Numbered from the stretch's first letter, positions 53,788 to 64,000 are shown. The stretch is DNA of 64,000 nt from Oceanisphaera pacifica (GCF_017498065.1 NZ_JAGDFX010000012.1:1-64000); one strand, 5' to 3'. Translations and numbers: made by a program. Notes: generated by a model from the letters alone, not told the origin.

Positions 53788-56700
53788 TTAAACCTCAAAC
53801 TCAGGGCCGAGTCGGCTTAAGCCTAAGCCTTGGCTTTTACTGAGTTTTATCTGCACCGGTACTCGCTCTTTTAGTGCGTCAATATGACTGATCACGCCAA
53901 TCATTTTACCGCTGGCATTAAGGGCGTCTAACGCATCCAATGCCACTTCTAAGGTTTCGGCATCGAGCGTGCCAAAGCCTTCATCTAAAAATAACGAGTC
54001 GATACGGGTTTTACTGCTCACTAAATCTGACAGCGCCAGCGCTAACGCCAGGCTGACTAAAAAGCTTTCGCCGCCAGATAACGTTTGGGTGTCGCGCGCC
54101 ACATCGGCTTGCCAAGTGTCGATAACCGACAGTTCTAACTCACCGCCTGCTTGGCGAGCTAGCTGATAACGACCATGTAAGCGCGCTAGGCGCTGGTTGG
54201 CCAATTGCACTAAATGCTCAAGGGTTAGCCCTTGCGCAAAACGGCGATACTTGGCGCCGTCGGCGGAGCCTATCAAATGATTCAGTTGCTCCCACAACTG
54301 CAGGCTTTGTTGCTGAGCACTAATGTCATCGAATAAAGCTTGTTGGCGGGCCCGACGCTGTGTATTGGTGTCGAGCTGCGCGCGCCAGCCACCAATCTGT
54401 TGGTGCTGCGCATTATATTGCGCTTGGCAGTCTTGTATGTGTTCTTGCAAGGCAGGCGCCGTGCTTGGGTCTAGCTCACCCAAGTCAGCTTTGGCGGTGT
54501 CTGCGGCCTGTTGGGCTTGCTCTGCCAAGGTTTGCGCCTTATGTAACGCCTGCTCTAATGTTCGCTGCTGTTCGGCCAACGCGGTTTGCTCTGCCTCAGT
54601 TAATAAGGCTGCCAAAAATGCGCTTTCATCACTAAACGGGCTGTCAGCTAATTGTTGCTGCCACACTTTTAAGCGCTCTTCTAGCTCGACTGTTAACTCG
54701 TGAGTTTGCGATTTTAAGGTATCGATGCGAGCAATCTGCTGCTGTAACTGCTGCTGGCGGTTTTGCCACTGCTCATTTAACTGCCCAAGCTCGGCTTCGG
54801 TATCCGCCACTGGCTCACTGTCTGCTAAGTCTGGAATATTCAACGCCGCCCAACGCGCTTGCCACTGGGCCTGCTCAGCATAGGCGGTGTGTAAACTGAC
54901 CGCTAACTGCTGGCATTGTTCGGTAATAGCCTGTACTCGGGCTTGCTGCTTTTTCCAGTTCAGCCATTGCTGCTCGCACTCGTTAAGCCAAGCGAGCCAA
55001 TCATGAGGAACAGTCCAATTAAGTCCGCTGAGTGACGCGCTAAGCTCGGCCTCTTGCTGGGCAACTCGCGCGTGTTGCGCCGCAATTTCTTGCTGTAATT
55101 GGGTTTGTTGCTCGGTTAAGGAAGCCAACTCTTGGCCTTGCAGGCTTTGCTTGCTTTGCGCCTGAGCCAGCGCACGTTCAGCCTGTTGCACTTGCTCTTG
55201 GCTGCGATATAGCGCCTCTTTTTGTAGCTCAAGCTGCTGACATTGCGCAGTGAGCACTTGCAACTGCTGCTGGCGTTGCACTAACTGCACTTCTTGCTCA
55301 GCAGGCGTACTGGCCGTTACCTCAAGCTCTGCTAATAGGCGCGCTAACTCCGCCTCTAATTCTTTGAGCTCATCGCCTAGTGTCTGTAATTGCCCTTGCT
55401 GTTGCCCAATAGCGGCTTGGCAGTTGGCTAAGGCCTTATTAAGCTGCGTGCCTTGGCGTTCACAAGCTTCGCGTTCCTGTATTTTAGCGGCCAAGCTGTT
55501 GGCGGTGGCATCATCGAGCGCTTGATAAGCCTCAATGGCCGGATGCTGCTCACTGCCACATAAAGGGCAGGCCTCATCGGGTTGCAAGCGTGCTCTGTGC
55601 TCTTCTAACGCGCGAATTCGCTGCTCTTGCTTGAGTAGCTGCTCTTTATCGCGAATTTGTTCTTGTAGCGCTTTATAGTGCGCCCGTGATTGAACTAATT
55701 GCGCCTCAAGCTCACTCGCTTGGGGCATTTGCTCGGCCAGCGTTTGGTTTAGCTTAGCCTGCGCCTTGGTTAACTTAGCAGACTGCGTCCAGCATTGGCG
55801 CACTTGGCTCCATAGCCCTTGTTGCTGATTAAGCTGTTGCAAGGTTTGACGCAACTGAGGTAAAGACTCACCGGCTAATAACTGAGTCAGTTGTTGTTGT
55901 TGCGTATTAAGTGCCTGCTTTGCCTGATCGACAGTGCGCGCTGCCTGCGTGACTTCTTGCTGGGTTTGCTGATAAGACTGGGCCAAGGTCTCTTGCTTGG
56001 TTTGTAACTTGGCTTGCCCTGCTTGTGCCCGGGTTAAATTTTCCTGCTCACTGGCGTTGCTGTGCACCTGCTCGCGCCATCCTGCTAAATATTCACCTAA
56101 GCGCTCGGCTACCGGGTTAGTGGCCATTTGTTGGTTAAGTGACGCTTGCTCTGCTCGCAAGGCCTGTTCATTAGCGGTTAAAGCTTGGCTTAGCTTGCGA
56201 CTCACTTGCAGCCCTTGCCAGCATTGCAACTGTTGCGCCGCTAGCTGTTGCTCGTGTTCGGCTTGGGTTTGGCTTAATTGGCCCTGATATTTTTTTAGCC
56301 GCGCTTGGGCATCTTGCCATGGCTGCCACGTCGCTTGTAGGCGACGAGCGGGCTCTGCCAGTGCTAACTGCTGACGCGCTGCAGCCTGCTCTTGCCATGC
56401 TTCCTTGGCAGTCGTAAGCGCGGTATTAGCTGCCGCTTGTTGCTCTTGTGCCCCCTGATAAGCCTGAATACGTTGCACACTGGCTTGGCTTTGCACTAAA
56501 GATTGCTGGTGCTGGGCCAGCACTAATTCCGCGGCGGCTATGTCTTCTTGTATTTGTTGTTGCTGCTCGTCACTGAGCAGCTCCATGCCCGCGGCTCGCG
56601 CATTAAGCTCAGCTAGCGCCCCTTGTTGCTCGCGGGTTTTCTCAAATACGCGTTTTGAGAGTTGCGCATAAATATCGGTACCGGTCAGCTCTTCCAGTAA

Positions 56701-57210
56701 CTCGGCCCGCTCGTTGGCATTAGCATGTAAAAAAGCGGCAAAGCCCCCTTGGGCCAATAACATCGACTTAGTAAAACGACCAAAATCTAAGCCACTTAAT
56801 TCTTCAGTGAGGCGCAATTTATCATTAATTTTGGTGCTAATAATACTGCCATCAAGTTTTGCCAGCTCAACTTTAGGCGCTTGCAACTTGCCGTCTATTT
56901 TATCCCGCGAGCGGCGTTGGCTCCAAAAAGCCCGATAGCCTTCGCCTTTAACTTCAAACTCTACTTCGGCTAAGCAATCGGCAGTGTGGCGGGTCATCAG
57001 CTCATTACTGCTGGCAGAAACTTGCTTCATGCGCGGTGTTTCGTGATACAAGGCCAAGCAAATTGCATCCAGCAAGGTAGTTTTACCCGCCCCGGTTGGC
57101 CCAGTAATGGCAAACAGGCCGCTGTTATTAAAAGGCGCTTGAGTAAAGTCTATTTTCCACTCCCCTTTTAGGGAGTTCAGGTTTTTTAGCCGCAGGCTGA
57201 GGATTTTCAT
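53788..57210 (-). CDS. sbcC: Exonuclease subunit SbcC (Rad50-like ATPase)
   Basis: SbcC is the ATPase of the SbcCD nuclease that cleaves hairpins and protein-bound DNA ends. The 1140 residues have an N-terminal Walker A ([14 protein letters not shown]), then two long Gln-rich coiled coils separated by the zinc hook [10 protein letters not shown] (near residue 550). The ABC signature [20 protein letters not shown] and the Walker [14 protein letters not shown] follow. It overlaps sbcD by 4 bases (ATGA). The coiled coil is unusually glutamine-rich, but otherwise the length is typical (E. coli 1048). Confidence 0.97.
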   Translation of the reverse strand: MKILSLRLKNLNSLKGEWKIDFTQAPFNNSGLFAITGPTGAGKTTLLDAICLALYHETPRMKQVSASSNELMTRHTADCLAEVEFEVKGEGYRAFWSQRRSRDKIDGKLQAPKVELAKLDGSIISTKINDKLRLTEELSGLDFGRFTKSMLLAQGGFAAFLHANANERAELLEELTGTDIYAQLSKRVFEKTREQQGALAELNARAAGMELLSDEQQQQIQEDIAAAELVLAQHQQSLVQSQASVQRIQAYQGAQEQQAAANTALTTAKEAWQEQAAARQQLALAEPARRLQATWQPWQDAQARLKKYQGQLSQTQAEHEQQLAAQQLQCWQGLQVSRKLSQALTANEQALRAEQASLNQQMATNPVAERLGEYLAGWREQVHSNASEQENLTRAQAGQAKLQTKQETLAQSYQQTQQEVTQAARTVDQAKQALNTQQQQLTQLLAGESLPQLRQTLQQLNQQQGLWSQVRQCWTQSAKLTKAQAKLNQTLAEQMPQASELEAQLVQSRAHYKALQEQIRDKEQLLKQEQRIRALEEHRARLQPDEACPLCGSEQHPAIEAYQALDDATANSLAAKIQEREACERQGTQLNKALANCQAAIGQQQGQLQTLGDELKELEAELARLLAELEVTASTPAEQEVQLVQRQQQLQVLTAQCQQLELQKEALYRSQEQVQQAERALAQAQSKQSLQGQELASLTEQQTQLQQEIAAQHARVAQQEAELSASLSGLNWTVPHDWLAWLNECEQQWLNWKKQQARVQAITEQCQQLAVSLHTAYAEQAQWQARWAALNIPDLADSEPVADTEAELGQLNEQWQNRQQQLQQQIARIDTLKSQTHELTVELEERLKVWQQQLADSPFSDESAFLAALLTEAEQTALAEQQRTLEQALHKAQTLAEQAQQAADTAKADLGELDPSTAPALQEHIQDCQAQYNAQHQQIGGWRAQLDTNTQRRARQQALFDDISAQQQSLQLWEQLNHLIGSADGAKYRRFAQGLTLEHLVQLANQRLARLHGRYQLARQAGGELELSVIDTWQADVARDTQTLSGGESFLVSLALALALSDLVSSKTRIDSLFLDEGFGTLDAETLEVALDALDALNASGKMIGVISHIDALKERVPVQIKLSKSQGLGLSRLGPEFEV

Positions 57211-58433
57211 GCATCTTGCTCCATATCGACTAATAACCCTTGGTATAAGTCATGCAGTGCTTGCTCGCGCTCTGGCACTAACTCTTCACTGGCAAGGCGC
57301 TGGCTAAACACCTGTTGCGGTGTCAGCTCACTTAAGGTCACCCCGGCTTCGGCGGTTAAGCCATCTTGTTGTAGCGTGCGCTGGCGACGCACCGATAATA
57401 TTTCTAGCGCTAGCCCTTCGGCCAGTTGTTCAATTCTTGGTTGTAAGTCACTTAAGTAGTCACCTTCGGTCACCGTCACTTCTAACCAAACAGGCAAGTC
57501 TTGCTCTGTTTCGTCGTGCTCAGCGGCTAGGGTGCGCATCGCCTCACCAATCTCTTGCAAGTTGCCCTTCACTCTGGCCATTGGCTGAAAAACAGGCACC
57601 GGTAAAGGGGTGATCGCGGTGAGCCCGCTTGATGCAAGATCGACCAATAGCACTTCTTTTTGCTGGCCGACTTCGTCAAAACTTAATGCCAAAGGCGAGC
57701 CGCAGTAGCGAATATGTTGCTGGCCCCCCACTTTTTGCGGCCGATGAATATGGCCTAAGGCAATATAGTCAGCTGGCGGAAAGGCACTGGCAGGAAAGGC
57801 ATCTAAGGTGCCAATATAGATTTCGCGTACCGAGTCACTGGTGCTGGCACCCACTGTAGTTAAATGTCCGGTGGCTATAATCGGCAAAGGAGTAGCAGCG
57901 CGTTGGCTTTGTTGCTGAGCGCGATCAAATAACTGCTGATAATGCTGGGCAATGGCCGCTTGTAAGCTGTATTGTTTGTCGCTGGCACTTTGCCCTGACT
58001 CACTGCTCATCACTTCTCGGGCGCGAATAAAGGGCACTGCACATAACACGGCCCCAGGTTCCCCTGTGCGATCGGTGAGTGTTAATACTTGTTGTTCTAT
58101 GTCGGCTAATACGCCAGGGATCACTTGCACATTTAAGCAGCCCAACAAGCTTCGGGATTCATTAAGCATTGCCACCGAGTCGTGATTGCCGCCTAAAATC
58201 ACCAATTGCGTGCCCGTTTGCTGCAATTTAACAATAAAGTCGTTATATAACTCACGGGCATAGCTGGGCGGCGTGCCAGTATCAAACACATCTCCGGCCA
58301 CCAACACGGCATCAACGGCTTGTGCCTGTACCTGCTCTACTAACCAGCTTAAAAAAGCCTGATGTTCTGCAAAACGGGTTTTACCCATAAAGTGCTGGCC
58401 AAGATGCCAGTCGGAGGTGTGCAAAATACGCAT
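57207..58433 (-). CDS. sbcD: Exonuclease subunit SbcD (Mre11-like nuclease)
   Basis: SbcD is the metallophosphoesterase nuclease of SbcCD. All phosphoesterase motifs are present in order: [32 protein letters not shown] and GHIHRPQ. These are followed by the capping and SbcC-binding domain. The 408 residues match E. coli (400). It forms the operon sbcD-sbcC, with a 4-base overlap. Upstream (58526-58608) lies a palindromic element. Confidence 0.97.
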   Translation of the reverse strand: MRILHTSDWHLGQHFMGKTRFAEHQAFLSWLVEQVQAQAVDAVLVAGDVFDTGTPPSYARELYNDFIVKLQQTGTQLVILGGNHDSVAMLNESRSLLGCLNVQVIPGVLADIEQQVLTLTDRTGEPGAVLCAVPFIRAREVMSSESGQSASDKQYSLQAAIAQHYQQLFDRAQQQSQRAATPLPIIATGHLTTVGASTSDSVREIYIGTLDAFPASAFPPADYIALGHIHRPQKVGGQQHIRYCGSPLALSFDEVGQQKEVLLVDLASSGLTAITPLPVPVFQPMARVKGNLQEIGEAMRTLAAEHDETEQDLPVWLEVTVTEGDYLSDLQPRIEQLAEGLALEILSVRRQRTLQQDGLTAEAGVTLSELTPQQVFSQRLASEELVPEREQALHDLYQGLLVDMEQDA

Positions 58434-58525
58434 GAATGACTCTTTGTTAAATTAAAGGGAATCTTTATACCACTCTGAGAAAGTAACTGAATCTACTTAT
58501 TGTCCTGTAGAAATCGAATAAAGCG

Positions 58526-58608
58526 TCTACTCCACCGACACGCTGCAAGCACCTCCCTGTGACGCTCTGCACGTGACGTCCCTGTCATGTGATGGTCGGT
58601 GGAGTAGA
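58526..58608. repeat. 83-bp palindromic element with 14-bp perfect arms
   Basis: The arms TCTACTCCACCGAC (58526-58539) and GTCGGTGGAGTAGA (58595-58608) are exact complements. Inside is a further imperfect hairpin ACGTGAC/GTCATGT (58571-58590). It lies between the ABM-type membrane protein gene and sbcD. It could be a REP-like unit or terminator. Confidence 0.7.
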
Positions 58609-58660
58609 TCCCTTTATCCTCCCTTGTACCACAAAGTCGTATGGTGGCTGGGCTAGCTGG

Positions 58661-59206
58661 CTACTTAGTGCAATAGGCCTTAATTTTGGTCGCTATCATG
58701 CTCGACCAAGGCAAAAAGACATAACTAATCAGCACCACATTAATTAACACTAAAATACTGTTACGCCAGTGTGGTGCCAATAGGCCGGGTAAATATTCAT
58801 CGGCTAAATAGCGTAAAATGTTGCCGAGTAATAAAATCCAAAAGATTAAAATCGCCACTGTTTCTATCTTTCTTAACTGCGCTCTGGGGTGCAACAATAA
58901 AGCAAGGTCATCAAATTGCGCATGAGTCACGCTGTCTTGTGAGTACAAATCAAGCTCGGTCACAAAGCTGTTACGAAGGGGCGATGTTTCCCACTGATTT
59001 AAGCTCTCGCTTGAATCAAACGCAAATACGGTGACCAGCTCACTGTAATCAGCGTGATGAGAGAAACTATTTTGCAGCCCCACAAACCCGGGTTGATTGG
59101 CCATGGCTTGTTGGGTTTTCCCTAGTGATCGCTCAATTTTTGCCATCAGCTTTTTAGGAAACCGGCGCACAATAACAGAAAGTAGTGGCCGCTCTTCTTT
59201 AGACAT
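58661..59206 (-). CDS. ABM-domain protein with two C-terminal TM helices
   Basis: This 181-residue protein has an N-terminal antibiotic-biosynthesis-monooxygenase-type (dimeric alpha-beta barrel) domain (about 8-95, with QPGFVGLQNSF and SESLNQWETSPLRNSF). Two hydrophobic helices follow (about 118-135 and 148-170). This architecture fits the uncharacterised COG3224-type membrane proteins. The function is unknown. It is probably an inner-membrane protein with the barrel in the cytoplasm. Confidence 0.78.
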   Translation of the reverse strand: MSKEERPLLSVIVRRFPKKLMAKIERSLGKTQQAMANQPGFVGLQNSFSHHADYSELVTVFAFDSSESLNQWETSPLRNSFVTELDLYSQDSVTHAQFDDLALLLHPRAQLRKIETVAILIFWILLLGNILRYLADEYLPGLLAPHWRNSILVLINVVLISYVFLPWSSMIATKIKAYCTK

Positions 59207-59242
59207 AGTGACTATCCTGCAGTAATAATGGCTGGGCCCCCA

Positions 59243-59974
59243 CTAAAATGGACAGGGGCAATGTCCGTGCATTGGCGTATTAAGGGTGGGATGCTCAAAA
59301 TATAAGTCACTGGCATGGAGCAATAAACGCTCGGCAAGGCGCTGACTGGTGGCGCTGGAGTATAAATCGCAACCCACAATAGCATGGCCGATAAATTGGC
59401 TATGAATCCGCAATTGATGAGTGCGCCCCGTCAATGGAGTAAAGGCGACTCGGCTTAGGCAAGGCTGTGCTAAACGGGCCAACACTTGATATTCACTAAT
59501 GGCCGCTTTACCTGTGGTTTGGCAAATTTTAACTCGAGGAAACAAAGCCTTATCTTTTGCGATTGCCGCCGTAATAGCGCCTTGGTCTTGCTCTAGCCAT
59601 CCCTCTAATATCGCCAGATAACGCTTTTGTATACCGCCTGCCTGAAATTGCTTATTCAGCTGCTTTGCCGATGCCGCATTCAGTGCCACCACCATAATGC
59701 CTGAGGTGCCAAAGTCTAAACGATGCGGCAGTTTTGCCTCAGCAAAGGCCGGTGTTACCCCAGGTTGGCCCTGTACTAAGCGATAATGTACCGAGTCCCA
59801 ATTAAGGGGGTGTTTGCCCGACAAACTCAATAGACCGCTGGGTTTGTTGATTAACAAGATATCGTCATCTTGATATAAAATCTGCACAAAATCGTGGCAT
59901 ATTGGTGCCACAAAGTCATCAACAATGGATTTTTCATCAACAAGCGGCTTTGTTTGTGCGCCAACAAGGGCCAT
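59243..59974 (-). CDS. RluA-family pseudouridine synthase
   Basis: This 243-residue enzyme isomerises uridine to pseudouridine in rRNA or tRNA. The catalytic Asp lies in KLPHRLDFGTSGIMVV, and LYQDDDILLINKPSGLLS and LTGRTHQLRIHSQFIGHAI are family-specific. It has the size of RluA (about 219) and lacks an S4 domain, unlike RluC/RluD. The target is not certain. It is on the same strand as ykgJ, 21 bp downstream, so the two are probably cotranscribed. Confidence 0.88.
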   Translation of the reverse strand: MALVGAQTKPLVDEKSIVDDFVAPICHDFVQILYQDDDILLINKPSGLLSLSGKHPLNWDSVHYRLVQGQPGVTPAFAEAKLPHRLDFGTSGIMVVALNAASAKQLNKQFQAGGIQKRYLAILEGWLEQDQGAITAAIAKDKALFPRVKICQTTGKAAISEYQVLARLAQPCLSRVAFTPLTGRTHQLRIHSQFIGHAIVGCDLYSSATSQRLAERLLLHASDLYFEHPTLNTPMHGHCPCPF

Positions 59975-59994
59975 AACATTTTCCTTTAATAGGC

Positions 59995-60291
59995 TCAGTC
60001 TTTACCCAACATGGCTCTTTCATCTAAACATTCATCTGAGCCCATTTCAAACTCGCGACAAATCCATGGTCTTTGTTCATAAATAGTGCATAGAAAGGTT
60101 TTTCTATCAATGGCCGAACACCAACCATCGTCTAAGCGCCGCATGGTTTGGGCTCCCCACTTATCTTCGCTTATATGCTCTTGTGGCACGCCGGTGTCGG
60201 TAATTAACATCACCTCTAGACGACAACAGCAGGCCTGACAACTGGCACAAGTCACCTCAGTTTCAGGGATGTTTTTAACGTTAATGCTCAC
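59995..60291 (-). CDS. ykgJ: Zinc/iron-chelating cysteine-cluster protein YkgJ
   Basis: This 98-residue cysteine-rich protein is of the CxxCxACC family, with CASCQACCCR near the N-terminus and further cysteines in GWCSAIDRKTFLCTIYEQRP and WICREFEMGSDEC. It resembles E. coli YkgJ. The cysteines are thought to bind zinc or iron, and the role is unknown. The start is GTG at 60291. It probably lies in an operon with the RluA-family gene. Confidence 0.9.
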   Translation of the reverse strand: MSINVKNIPETEVTCASCQACCCRLEVMLITDTGVPQEHISEDKWGAQTMRRLDDGWCSAIDRKTFLCTIYEQRPWICREFEMGSDECLDERAMLGKD

Positions 60292-60460
60292 TTGAGCTAC
60301 CCATACTTACTGCGTATTTAACTGACTATCCTACCGCCTTCACCTTATCAATTATAGCGCCAGTGGCGATTTAGCTGCACCTGTAAAAAACGAGTGCTAG
60401 AATAGGTCATCTTAGATTCAATAGTTCGACATCAGTGGTTCGACATTAATAGGAAAGATA

Positions 60461-60931
60461 ATGAAATTTGTATTATTGACCATAGTGGTTCTAGTGGCGG
60501 TCTTTTATTTTGTTAGGCAGTCTAATAATAAAAAAATAGCCCTTGAAAATATCGCTACAGGTAAAGAGTTTTTAGCCACAAATAAGGCACAACCAGAGGT
60601 GATAGAAACCGCCTCGGGTTTACAGTATCAGGTGCTACAAAAAGGTGAAGGCAACACCCACCCTAGTGCTAAATCTACCGTTGAAGTGCATTATCATGGC
60701 ACCTTATTAGATGGCACCGTATTTGATAGCTCAGTAGAACGTAATGAGTCGATTAGCTTTCCGCTCAATCGCGTTATTAGAGGTTGGACAGAAGGTGTGC
60801 AGTTAATGGTGGCGGGAGATAAGTTTAAGTTTTTTATTCCATCACGATTAGCCTACGGCAACAATGGCGCAGGCTCCATAGCCCCAGGCTCTTTGCTTAT
60901 TTTTGAAGTTGAGCTATTGGCTGTAGAATAA
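60461..60931 (+). CDS. Membrane-anchored FKBP-type peptidyl-prolyl isomerase
   Basis: This 156-residue protein has an N-terminal TM anchor (about 2-19), a short linker and a C-terminal FKBP domain (about 55-155). The domain holds VEVHYHGTLLDGTVFDSS, PLNRVIRGWTEGVQLM, FFIPSRLAYG and GSLLIFEVELL. Tyr, Phe, Asp, Trp and Tyr residues of the active pocket are present, so isomerase activity is expected. It probably assists folding at the periplasmic face of the membrane. AGGAAAGATA precedes the ATG. It is single and converges on the FMN reductase gene. Confidence 0.92.
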   Translation: MKFVLLTIVVLVAVFYFVRQSNNKKIALENIATGKEFLATNKAQPEVIETASGLQYQVLQKGEGNTHPSAKSTVEVHYHGTLLDGTVFDSSVERNESISFPLNRVIRGWTEGVQLMVAGDKFKFFIPSRLAYGNNGAGSIAPGSLLIFEVELLAVE

Positions 60932-60936
60932 GCGCC

Positions 60937-60980
60937 TAACGGCGAGCTGTAAGCCGTAAGCTATCAGCTTTCAGCTGTCA
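60937..60980. repeat. GCTGTACGCC-family repeat after the FKBP gene
   Basis: AGCTGTAAGCCGTAAGC then TATCAGCTTTCAGCTGTCAG repeats words found near 20366, 18470 and 800-825. It lies between converging genes and no ORF is present. Confidence 0.45.
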
Positions 60981-61007
60981 GATTAACGAAAAATACAGCG
61001 CCCAGAT

Positions 61008-61042
61008 AAAAGAAAACAGAGCGACTTTTTTAGGCCGCTCTG
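61008..61042 (-). terminator. Terminator of the FMN reductase gene
   Basis: On the minus strand CAGAGCG pairs with CGCTCTG across a 12-base loop and is followed by TTTTCTTTT. It lies about 50 bases past the stop. Confidence 0.75.
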
Positions 61043-61094
61043 TTGCGTTTGGTCGATTGAAATCGACCCTACAAAAGATCAGAGCTTTCAACGA

Positions 61095-61652
61095 TTAGCG
61101 CTGAATTCTTAGGGTCCAGTCTCTTAGGGCAAGCATTAGTTTTTCAATAAACTCAGCGGTTTGGCCATCATTAAGCGCGCCAAGTTCCGAGAACTTCTCA
61201 TGGGCTTGGCCAATCATCACCTCGGGTTTATTTACAAAGTGCACGTCCATCGAAACCATCATTTGACGTAACTGATACTGTGCTCGCACGCCCCCTAATA
61301 TCCCCATACTGGCGCTCATAATAGCTGCTGGTTTATCAGCAAAGGGTTGGGGCTTTTGCCGAGATAACCAATCGATGGCATTTTTTAATACCCCAGAAAT
61401 TGAATAGTTATACTCAGGCGTAGCAAATAAAATCGCATCGGCGCTGGCGATTCTTTTCGCTAACGCTAATACCGCTTGAGGCACATGCTCGCCATCAAGC
61501 TCTTCGTTATAGAGAGGGAGTTGACTGATATCCAGCAGCTCAATGTCACAATCTTGCGGCGCTAACGCCATGGCCGCTCGAATGGCTGCGCTATTGTAAG
61601 AAGCAGTTCTTAAACTACCCGACAGTGCCACTATATGTAATTTACCACTCAT
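61095..61652 (-). CDS. NADPH-dependent FMN reductase (ChrR/azoreductase-like)
   Basis: This 185-residue flavodoxin-like enzyme has the FMN phosphate loop GSLRTASYNSA at residues 11-21 and the ring-binding segment PEYNYSISGVLKNAIDWLSR. It matches the ChrR/YieF-type NAD(P)H:quinone and chromate reductases. Its substrates are likely quinones, azo compounds or metals, but these are not established here. It is cytosolic and monocistronic, with its own terminator. Confidence 0.92.
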   Translation of the reverse strand: MSGKLHIVALSGSLRTASYNSAAIRAAMALAPQDCDIELLDISQLPLYNEELDGEHVPQAVLALAKRIASADAILFATPEYNYSISGVLKNAIDWLSRQKPQPFADKPAAIMSASMGILGGVRAQYQLRQMMVSMDVHFVNKPEVMIGQAHEKFSELGALNDGQTAEFIEKLMLALRDWTLRIQR

Positions 61653-61728
61653 ACTATCTCCTCACTAAGCTACAAAGTGTTGTTCAGCATAGCGAATTTT
61701 ATTAAAAAGTGTCGGCTAAAGGTATAAA

Positions 61729-61760
61729 AAAACCAAGTCGCTAGACTTGGTTTTTATTTT
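61729..61760 (-). terminator. Terminator of the era-recO-pdxJ string
   Basis: AAAACCAAGTC, GCTA loop, GACTTGGTTTT. On the minus strand it is followed by TTTTTTT, about 25 bases past the pdxJ stop. It can also act in the other direction. Confidence 0.88.
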
Positions 61761-61782
61761 TTACTTCAGCTAATTGTGCCGA

Positions 61783-62520
61783 TTAAATGCCTTGCCGGGC
61801 TTCGCGCATGAGACTTTTCATATCGCGAATGGCTTTCTCTAAACCATCAAAGGCGGCTCGGGCAATAATGGCATGGCCAATATTAAGCTCTAGCATCTCA
61901 GGGATTGCCGCAATCGGTTTTACATTATGATAGTGCAAGCCGTGGCCGCCATTCACCTTCAACCCCACATCATTAGCATAAGATGCAGAAGCCGCAATGC
62001 GCTTTAGCTCAGCGCCTCGCTCCGACTCACTCTCGGCATCAGCATAATGGCCGGTATGAATTTCAATATAAGGGGCGCCAGCACTAACGGCGGCATCAAT
62101 TTGTACTCTGTCGGCATCCACAAATAAAGAGACTGTTACACCTGCTTCTTTTAAACGAGTAACCGCCGCTGTAACCTTGTCTAACTGACCCGCGACATCT
62201 AACCCACCTTCTGTGGTTAGCTCTTCGCGCTTTTCCGGAACTAAGCACACAAAGGCAGGCTTGATACGACAGGCAATATCCAACATCTCATCGGTGACGG
62301 CCATTTCAAGGTTCATGCGCGTTTCAATAGTCTGGCTTAAAATATCTACGTCGCGATCGATAATATGGCGCCTATCTTCGCGTAAGTGCACGGTAATACC
62401 GTCGGCACCAGCTTGTTCAGCGATTGCAGCCGCATGCACGGGATCAGGGTAATTAGTGCCTCTAGCATTACGCAAAGTGGCAATATGATCGATATTTACA
62501 CCTAAATATAATTCACTCAC
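61783..62520 (-). CDS. pdxJ: Pyridoxine 5'-phosphate synthase
   Basis: PdxJ makes pyridoxine 5'-phosphate from deoxyxylulose 5-phosphate and aminoacetone phosphate (vitamin B6). The 245 residues form a TIM barrel with [44 protein letters not shown]-like [11 protein letters not shown], and [12 protein letters not shown] with the catalytic His and phosphate-binding Gly residues. E. coli PdxJ has 243 residues. It overlaps recO by 8 bases and is last in the era-recO-pdxJ string, as in E. coli. Confidence 0.98.
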   Translation of the reverse strand: MSELYLGVNIDHIATLRNARGTNYPDPVHAAAIAEQAGADGITVHLREDRRHIIDRDVDILSQTIETRMNLEMAVTDEMLDIACRIKPAFVCLVPEKREELTTEGGLDVAGQLDKVTAAVTRLKEAGVTVSLFVDADRVQIDAAVSAGAPYIEIHTGHYADAESESERGAELKRIAASASYANDVGLKVNGGHGLHYHNVKPIAAIPEMLELNIGHAIIARAAFDGLEKAIRDMKSLMREARQGI

Positions 62521-63223
62521 TGCGACTTCCTCTCTTTCCTTTGATAAACAAAGCGCGACTGCGCAAGGCTCGGCCTCCCAAATAAGGTGCCAGTGCTTGG
62601 CGGCTAAAACGCTTAGCCGACACTAAGACATCGGGTCGGGTTAAATCGAGTTCAGCCAACGCATAAAGATGCTCACCAGCATAAGCGCCTGGCTCTGGCT
62701 TAGCCAGCTGCATAAAGCCTGACTCTGATTGATATTGATACCAAGCATCGGGTTTAACCGCCTGTCCGCTATCGGCATCAAGGGTAAAGTCGACGCCATA
62801 GCCTAATATATTAAGCAGATAAAACTCAAAGTGACGCAAACAAGGCTCAATGCCCACCCCACTCGCTAAACTGGTTAGCGTTTGATAATAGGCATCAAAT
62901 ACTTCATCAAACGGAGTGTGGGTTTCTAGTAGATAAAATATCAGCTCATTAAGGTATAAGCCGCTATAGAGTGCTGTTCCTGTTAAACGAATCGCCGGAG
63001 CCGTGGCTTCTGCTTTTAATAAGGTTTTCAGCTCACTTCTACCAGAAAAGCGAATATCGAGCGGCACAAAGGGCTGTAACAGCCCTTTAAGGGCAGAGCG
63101 TGGGCGCCGACTTCCTTTGGCAATTAAACTTTGTCGCCCTTGCTCGCGCGTAAACACATCAACCAACTGACTGGTTTCACTGTAGGGCCGACTATGGATC
63201 ACAAAGGCGGCATGCGCCGTCAT
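62513..63223 (-). CDS. recO: DNA repair protein RecO
   Basis: RecO works with RecR and RecF to load RecA on gapped DNA. The 236 residues have an N-terminal OB fold ([35 protein letters not shown]) and a helical C-terminal domain. E. coli RecO has 242. The zinc cysteines found in some RecO proteins are absent, as usual in gammaproteobacteria. The start overlaps the era stop by one base (TAATG), indicating translational coupling. Confidence 0.95.
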   Translation of the reverse strand: MTAHAAFVIHSRPYSETSQLVDVFTREQGRQSLIAKGSRRPRSALKGLLQPFVPLDIRFSGRSELKTLLKAEATAPAIRLTGTALYSGLYLNELIFYLLETHTPFDEVFDAYYQTLTSLASGVGIEPCLRHFEFYLLNILGYGVDFTLDADSGQAVKPDAWYQYQSESGFMQLAKPEPGAYAGEHLYALAELDLTRPDVLVSAKRFSRQALAPYLGGRALRSRALFIKGKRGSRSE

Positions 63224-64000
63224 TAATCTTCACCATACCCTAGACTGCGTAGAGCTCGCTCATCGTCCGCCCAACCAGACTTCACCTTCACCCAAAGTTC
63301 AAGAAAGACCTTTTGTTCAAGTAGGCTTTCTATATCTAGACGTGCTTCGGTGCCAATCACCTTCAGTTTTTCACCCTTGTTGCCAATCACCATGCGTTTT
63401 TGCCCGGTGCGTTCAACTAAGATCAAACCATTAATATGCACTATACCTTGCTCATCAACCTGATAACGCTCAATTTCAACCGTTACCGAATAAGGCAATT
63501 CATCACCCATAAAACGCATTAGCTTTTCACGGATAATTTCTGCCGCCATGAAGCGTGATGAACGGTCGGTAATATAGTCTTCAGGAAAATAATGCAAAGA
63601 CGGGCTTAAACGCTGGCGAGCTAATTTGGCAAGCGTGTCAACATTGGTGCCTTTTTCAGCAGAAATAGGCACTATGTCGGCAAAATCCATTTTAGTTGCC
63701 AACCACTGCATGTGTGGCAACAGCTCTTCTTTGGTTTCAACGTTATCAATTTTATTAATGGCTAACACTACAGGGCTGTCCATGCGGCGCAGCTTGTTAA
63801 GCACCATTTCATCGTCGTCGGTCCACTTGGTGCCTTCTACCATAAAGATCACCATTTCAACATCACCCAGAGAGCTTGACGCCGCGCGATTCATTAGGCG
63901 GTTAATGGCGCGCTTTTCTTCAATATGCAGGCCTGGGGTATCCACATAAATGGCTTGGTAGGCACCTTCTGTATCAATCCCCATAATACGATGGCGCGTG
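63223..64000 (-). CDS. era: GTPase Era (C-terminal part, truncated by window edge)
   Basis: Era is an essential GTPase that binds the 3' end of 16S rRNA during 30S assembly. The open frame continues past the right edge. The residues before the internal Met ([16 protein letters not shown]) align with the E. coli switch region, so about 45 N-terminal residues, including Walker A, are outside. Visible are the G3 motif DTPGLH, the G4 motif NKID and the C-terminal KH domain with [13 protein letters not shown] and [20 protein letters not shown]. It is first in era-recO-pdxJ. Confidence 0.98.
   Translation of the reverse strand, partial: TRHRIMGIDTEGAYQAIYVDTPGLHIEEKRAINRLMNRAASSSLGDVEMVIFMVEGTKWTDDDEMVLNKLRRMDSPVVLAINKIDNVETKEELLPHMQWLATKMDFADIVPISAEKGTNVDTLAKLARQRLSPSLHYFPEDYITDRSSRFMAAEIIREKLMRFMGDELPYSVTVEIERYQVDEQGIVHINGLILVERTGQKRMVIGNKGEKLKVIGTEARLDIESLLEQKVFLELWVKVKSGWADDERALRSLGYGED

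Noticed and set aside
54323-56398. Several 75-126 codon ORFs within sbcC on both strands
   Set aside because: They are Cys/Ala/Ser-rich shadow frames caused by the Gln/Leu-rich coiled-coil codons of sbcC.

Overview
This is a chromosomal segment of a gammaproteobacterium. Evidence is the block yrdA-yrdB-aroE-tsaC-yrdD-smg-dprA / def-fmt-rsmB-trkA beside an rrn operon, the era-recO-pdxJ block, and many short proteins (YrdB, YiiM, YbcJ, YccU, YkgJ, Smg) close to their Enterobacterales/Aeromonadales relatives. Monomeric isocitrate dehydrogenase, a TRAP transporter, quinol NO reductase, TsdBA-type cytochromes and a DUF3360 permease suggest a marine or brackish facultative member of the Aeromonadales (Oceanimonas/Oceanisphaera-like). 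The genus is inference.

Layout. 1-350: 5' end of a 16S gene on the minus strand with boxA and two stacked promoters. 350-930: a gene-free, repeat-rich gap. 930-11800: the conserved housekeeping block (shikimate and haem enzymes, tRNA t6A synthesis, DNA uptake, N-terminal formyl-Met handling, 16S methylation, K+ uptake). 12000-26700: mixed genes (rmuC, sugar kinase, chemoreceptor, aminotransferase, MOSC protein, META lipoprotein, thioredoxin 2, copper chaperone, c-di-GMP enzyme, OsmC, a large unknown membrane protein) and a decayed dicarboxylate symporter. 26700-34400: isocitrate dehydrogenase, MipA, and a TRAP transporter followed by a universal stress protein. 34680-38800: norR and a quinol NO reductase with a clear NorR/sigma-54 control region. 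38900-47240: a flagellar-rod-like/SprA-like pair, a YgjP-like protein, and a copper island (sensor kinase, cytochrome c, copB, copA, copR, glutaredoxin-MauE fusion). 47450-53370: tsdB-tsdA-like dihaem cytochromes, a YbdG mechanosensitive channel, a GST and a DUF3360 permease. 53780-64000: sbcCD, an ABM-type membrane protein, an RluA-family enzyme, ykgJ, an FKBP, an FMN reductase, then pdxJ-recO-era (era cut by the window edge).

How it works together. Nitric oxide is handled by NorR activating the divergent norZ through three NorR sites and a sigma-54 promoter. Copper is handled by a two-component system whose two genes flank the copAB-cytochrome operon, with a CusR-like box in the copA/copR gap. 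Thiosulfate may feed electrons through the Tsd cytochromes.

The least explained material is intergenic. Several families of palindromic or terminal-inverted-repeat elements (192 bp x2, 351/122 bp, 198 bp) sit almost only between converging genes. One supplies the last residues and stop codon of the ybdG channel gene. Several contain hairpins whose loop on one strand carries GGA, which resembles CsrA/RsmA-binding hairpins or REP elements. No CRISPR array, prophage, intact insertion sequence or tRNA gene was seen.
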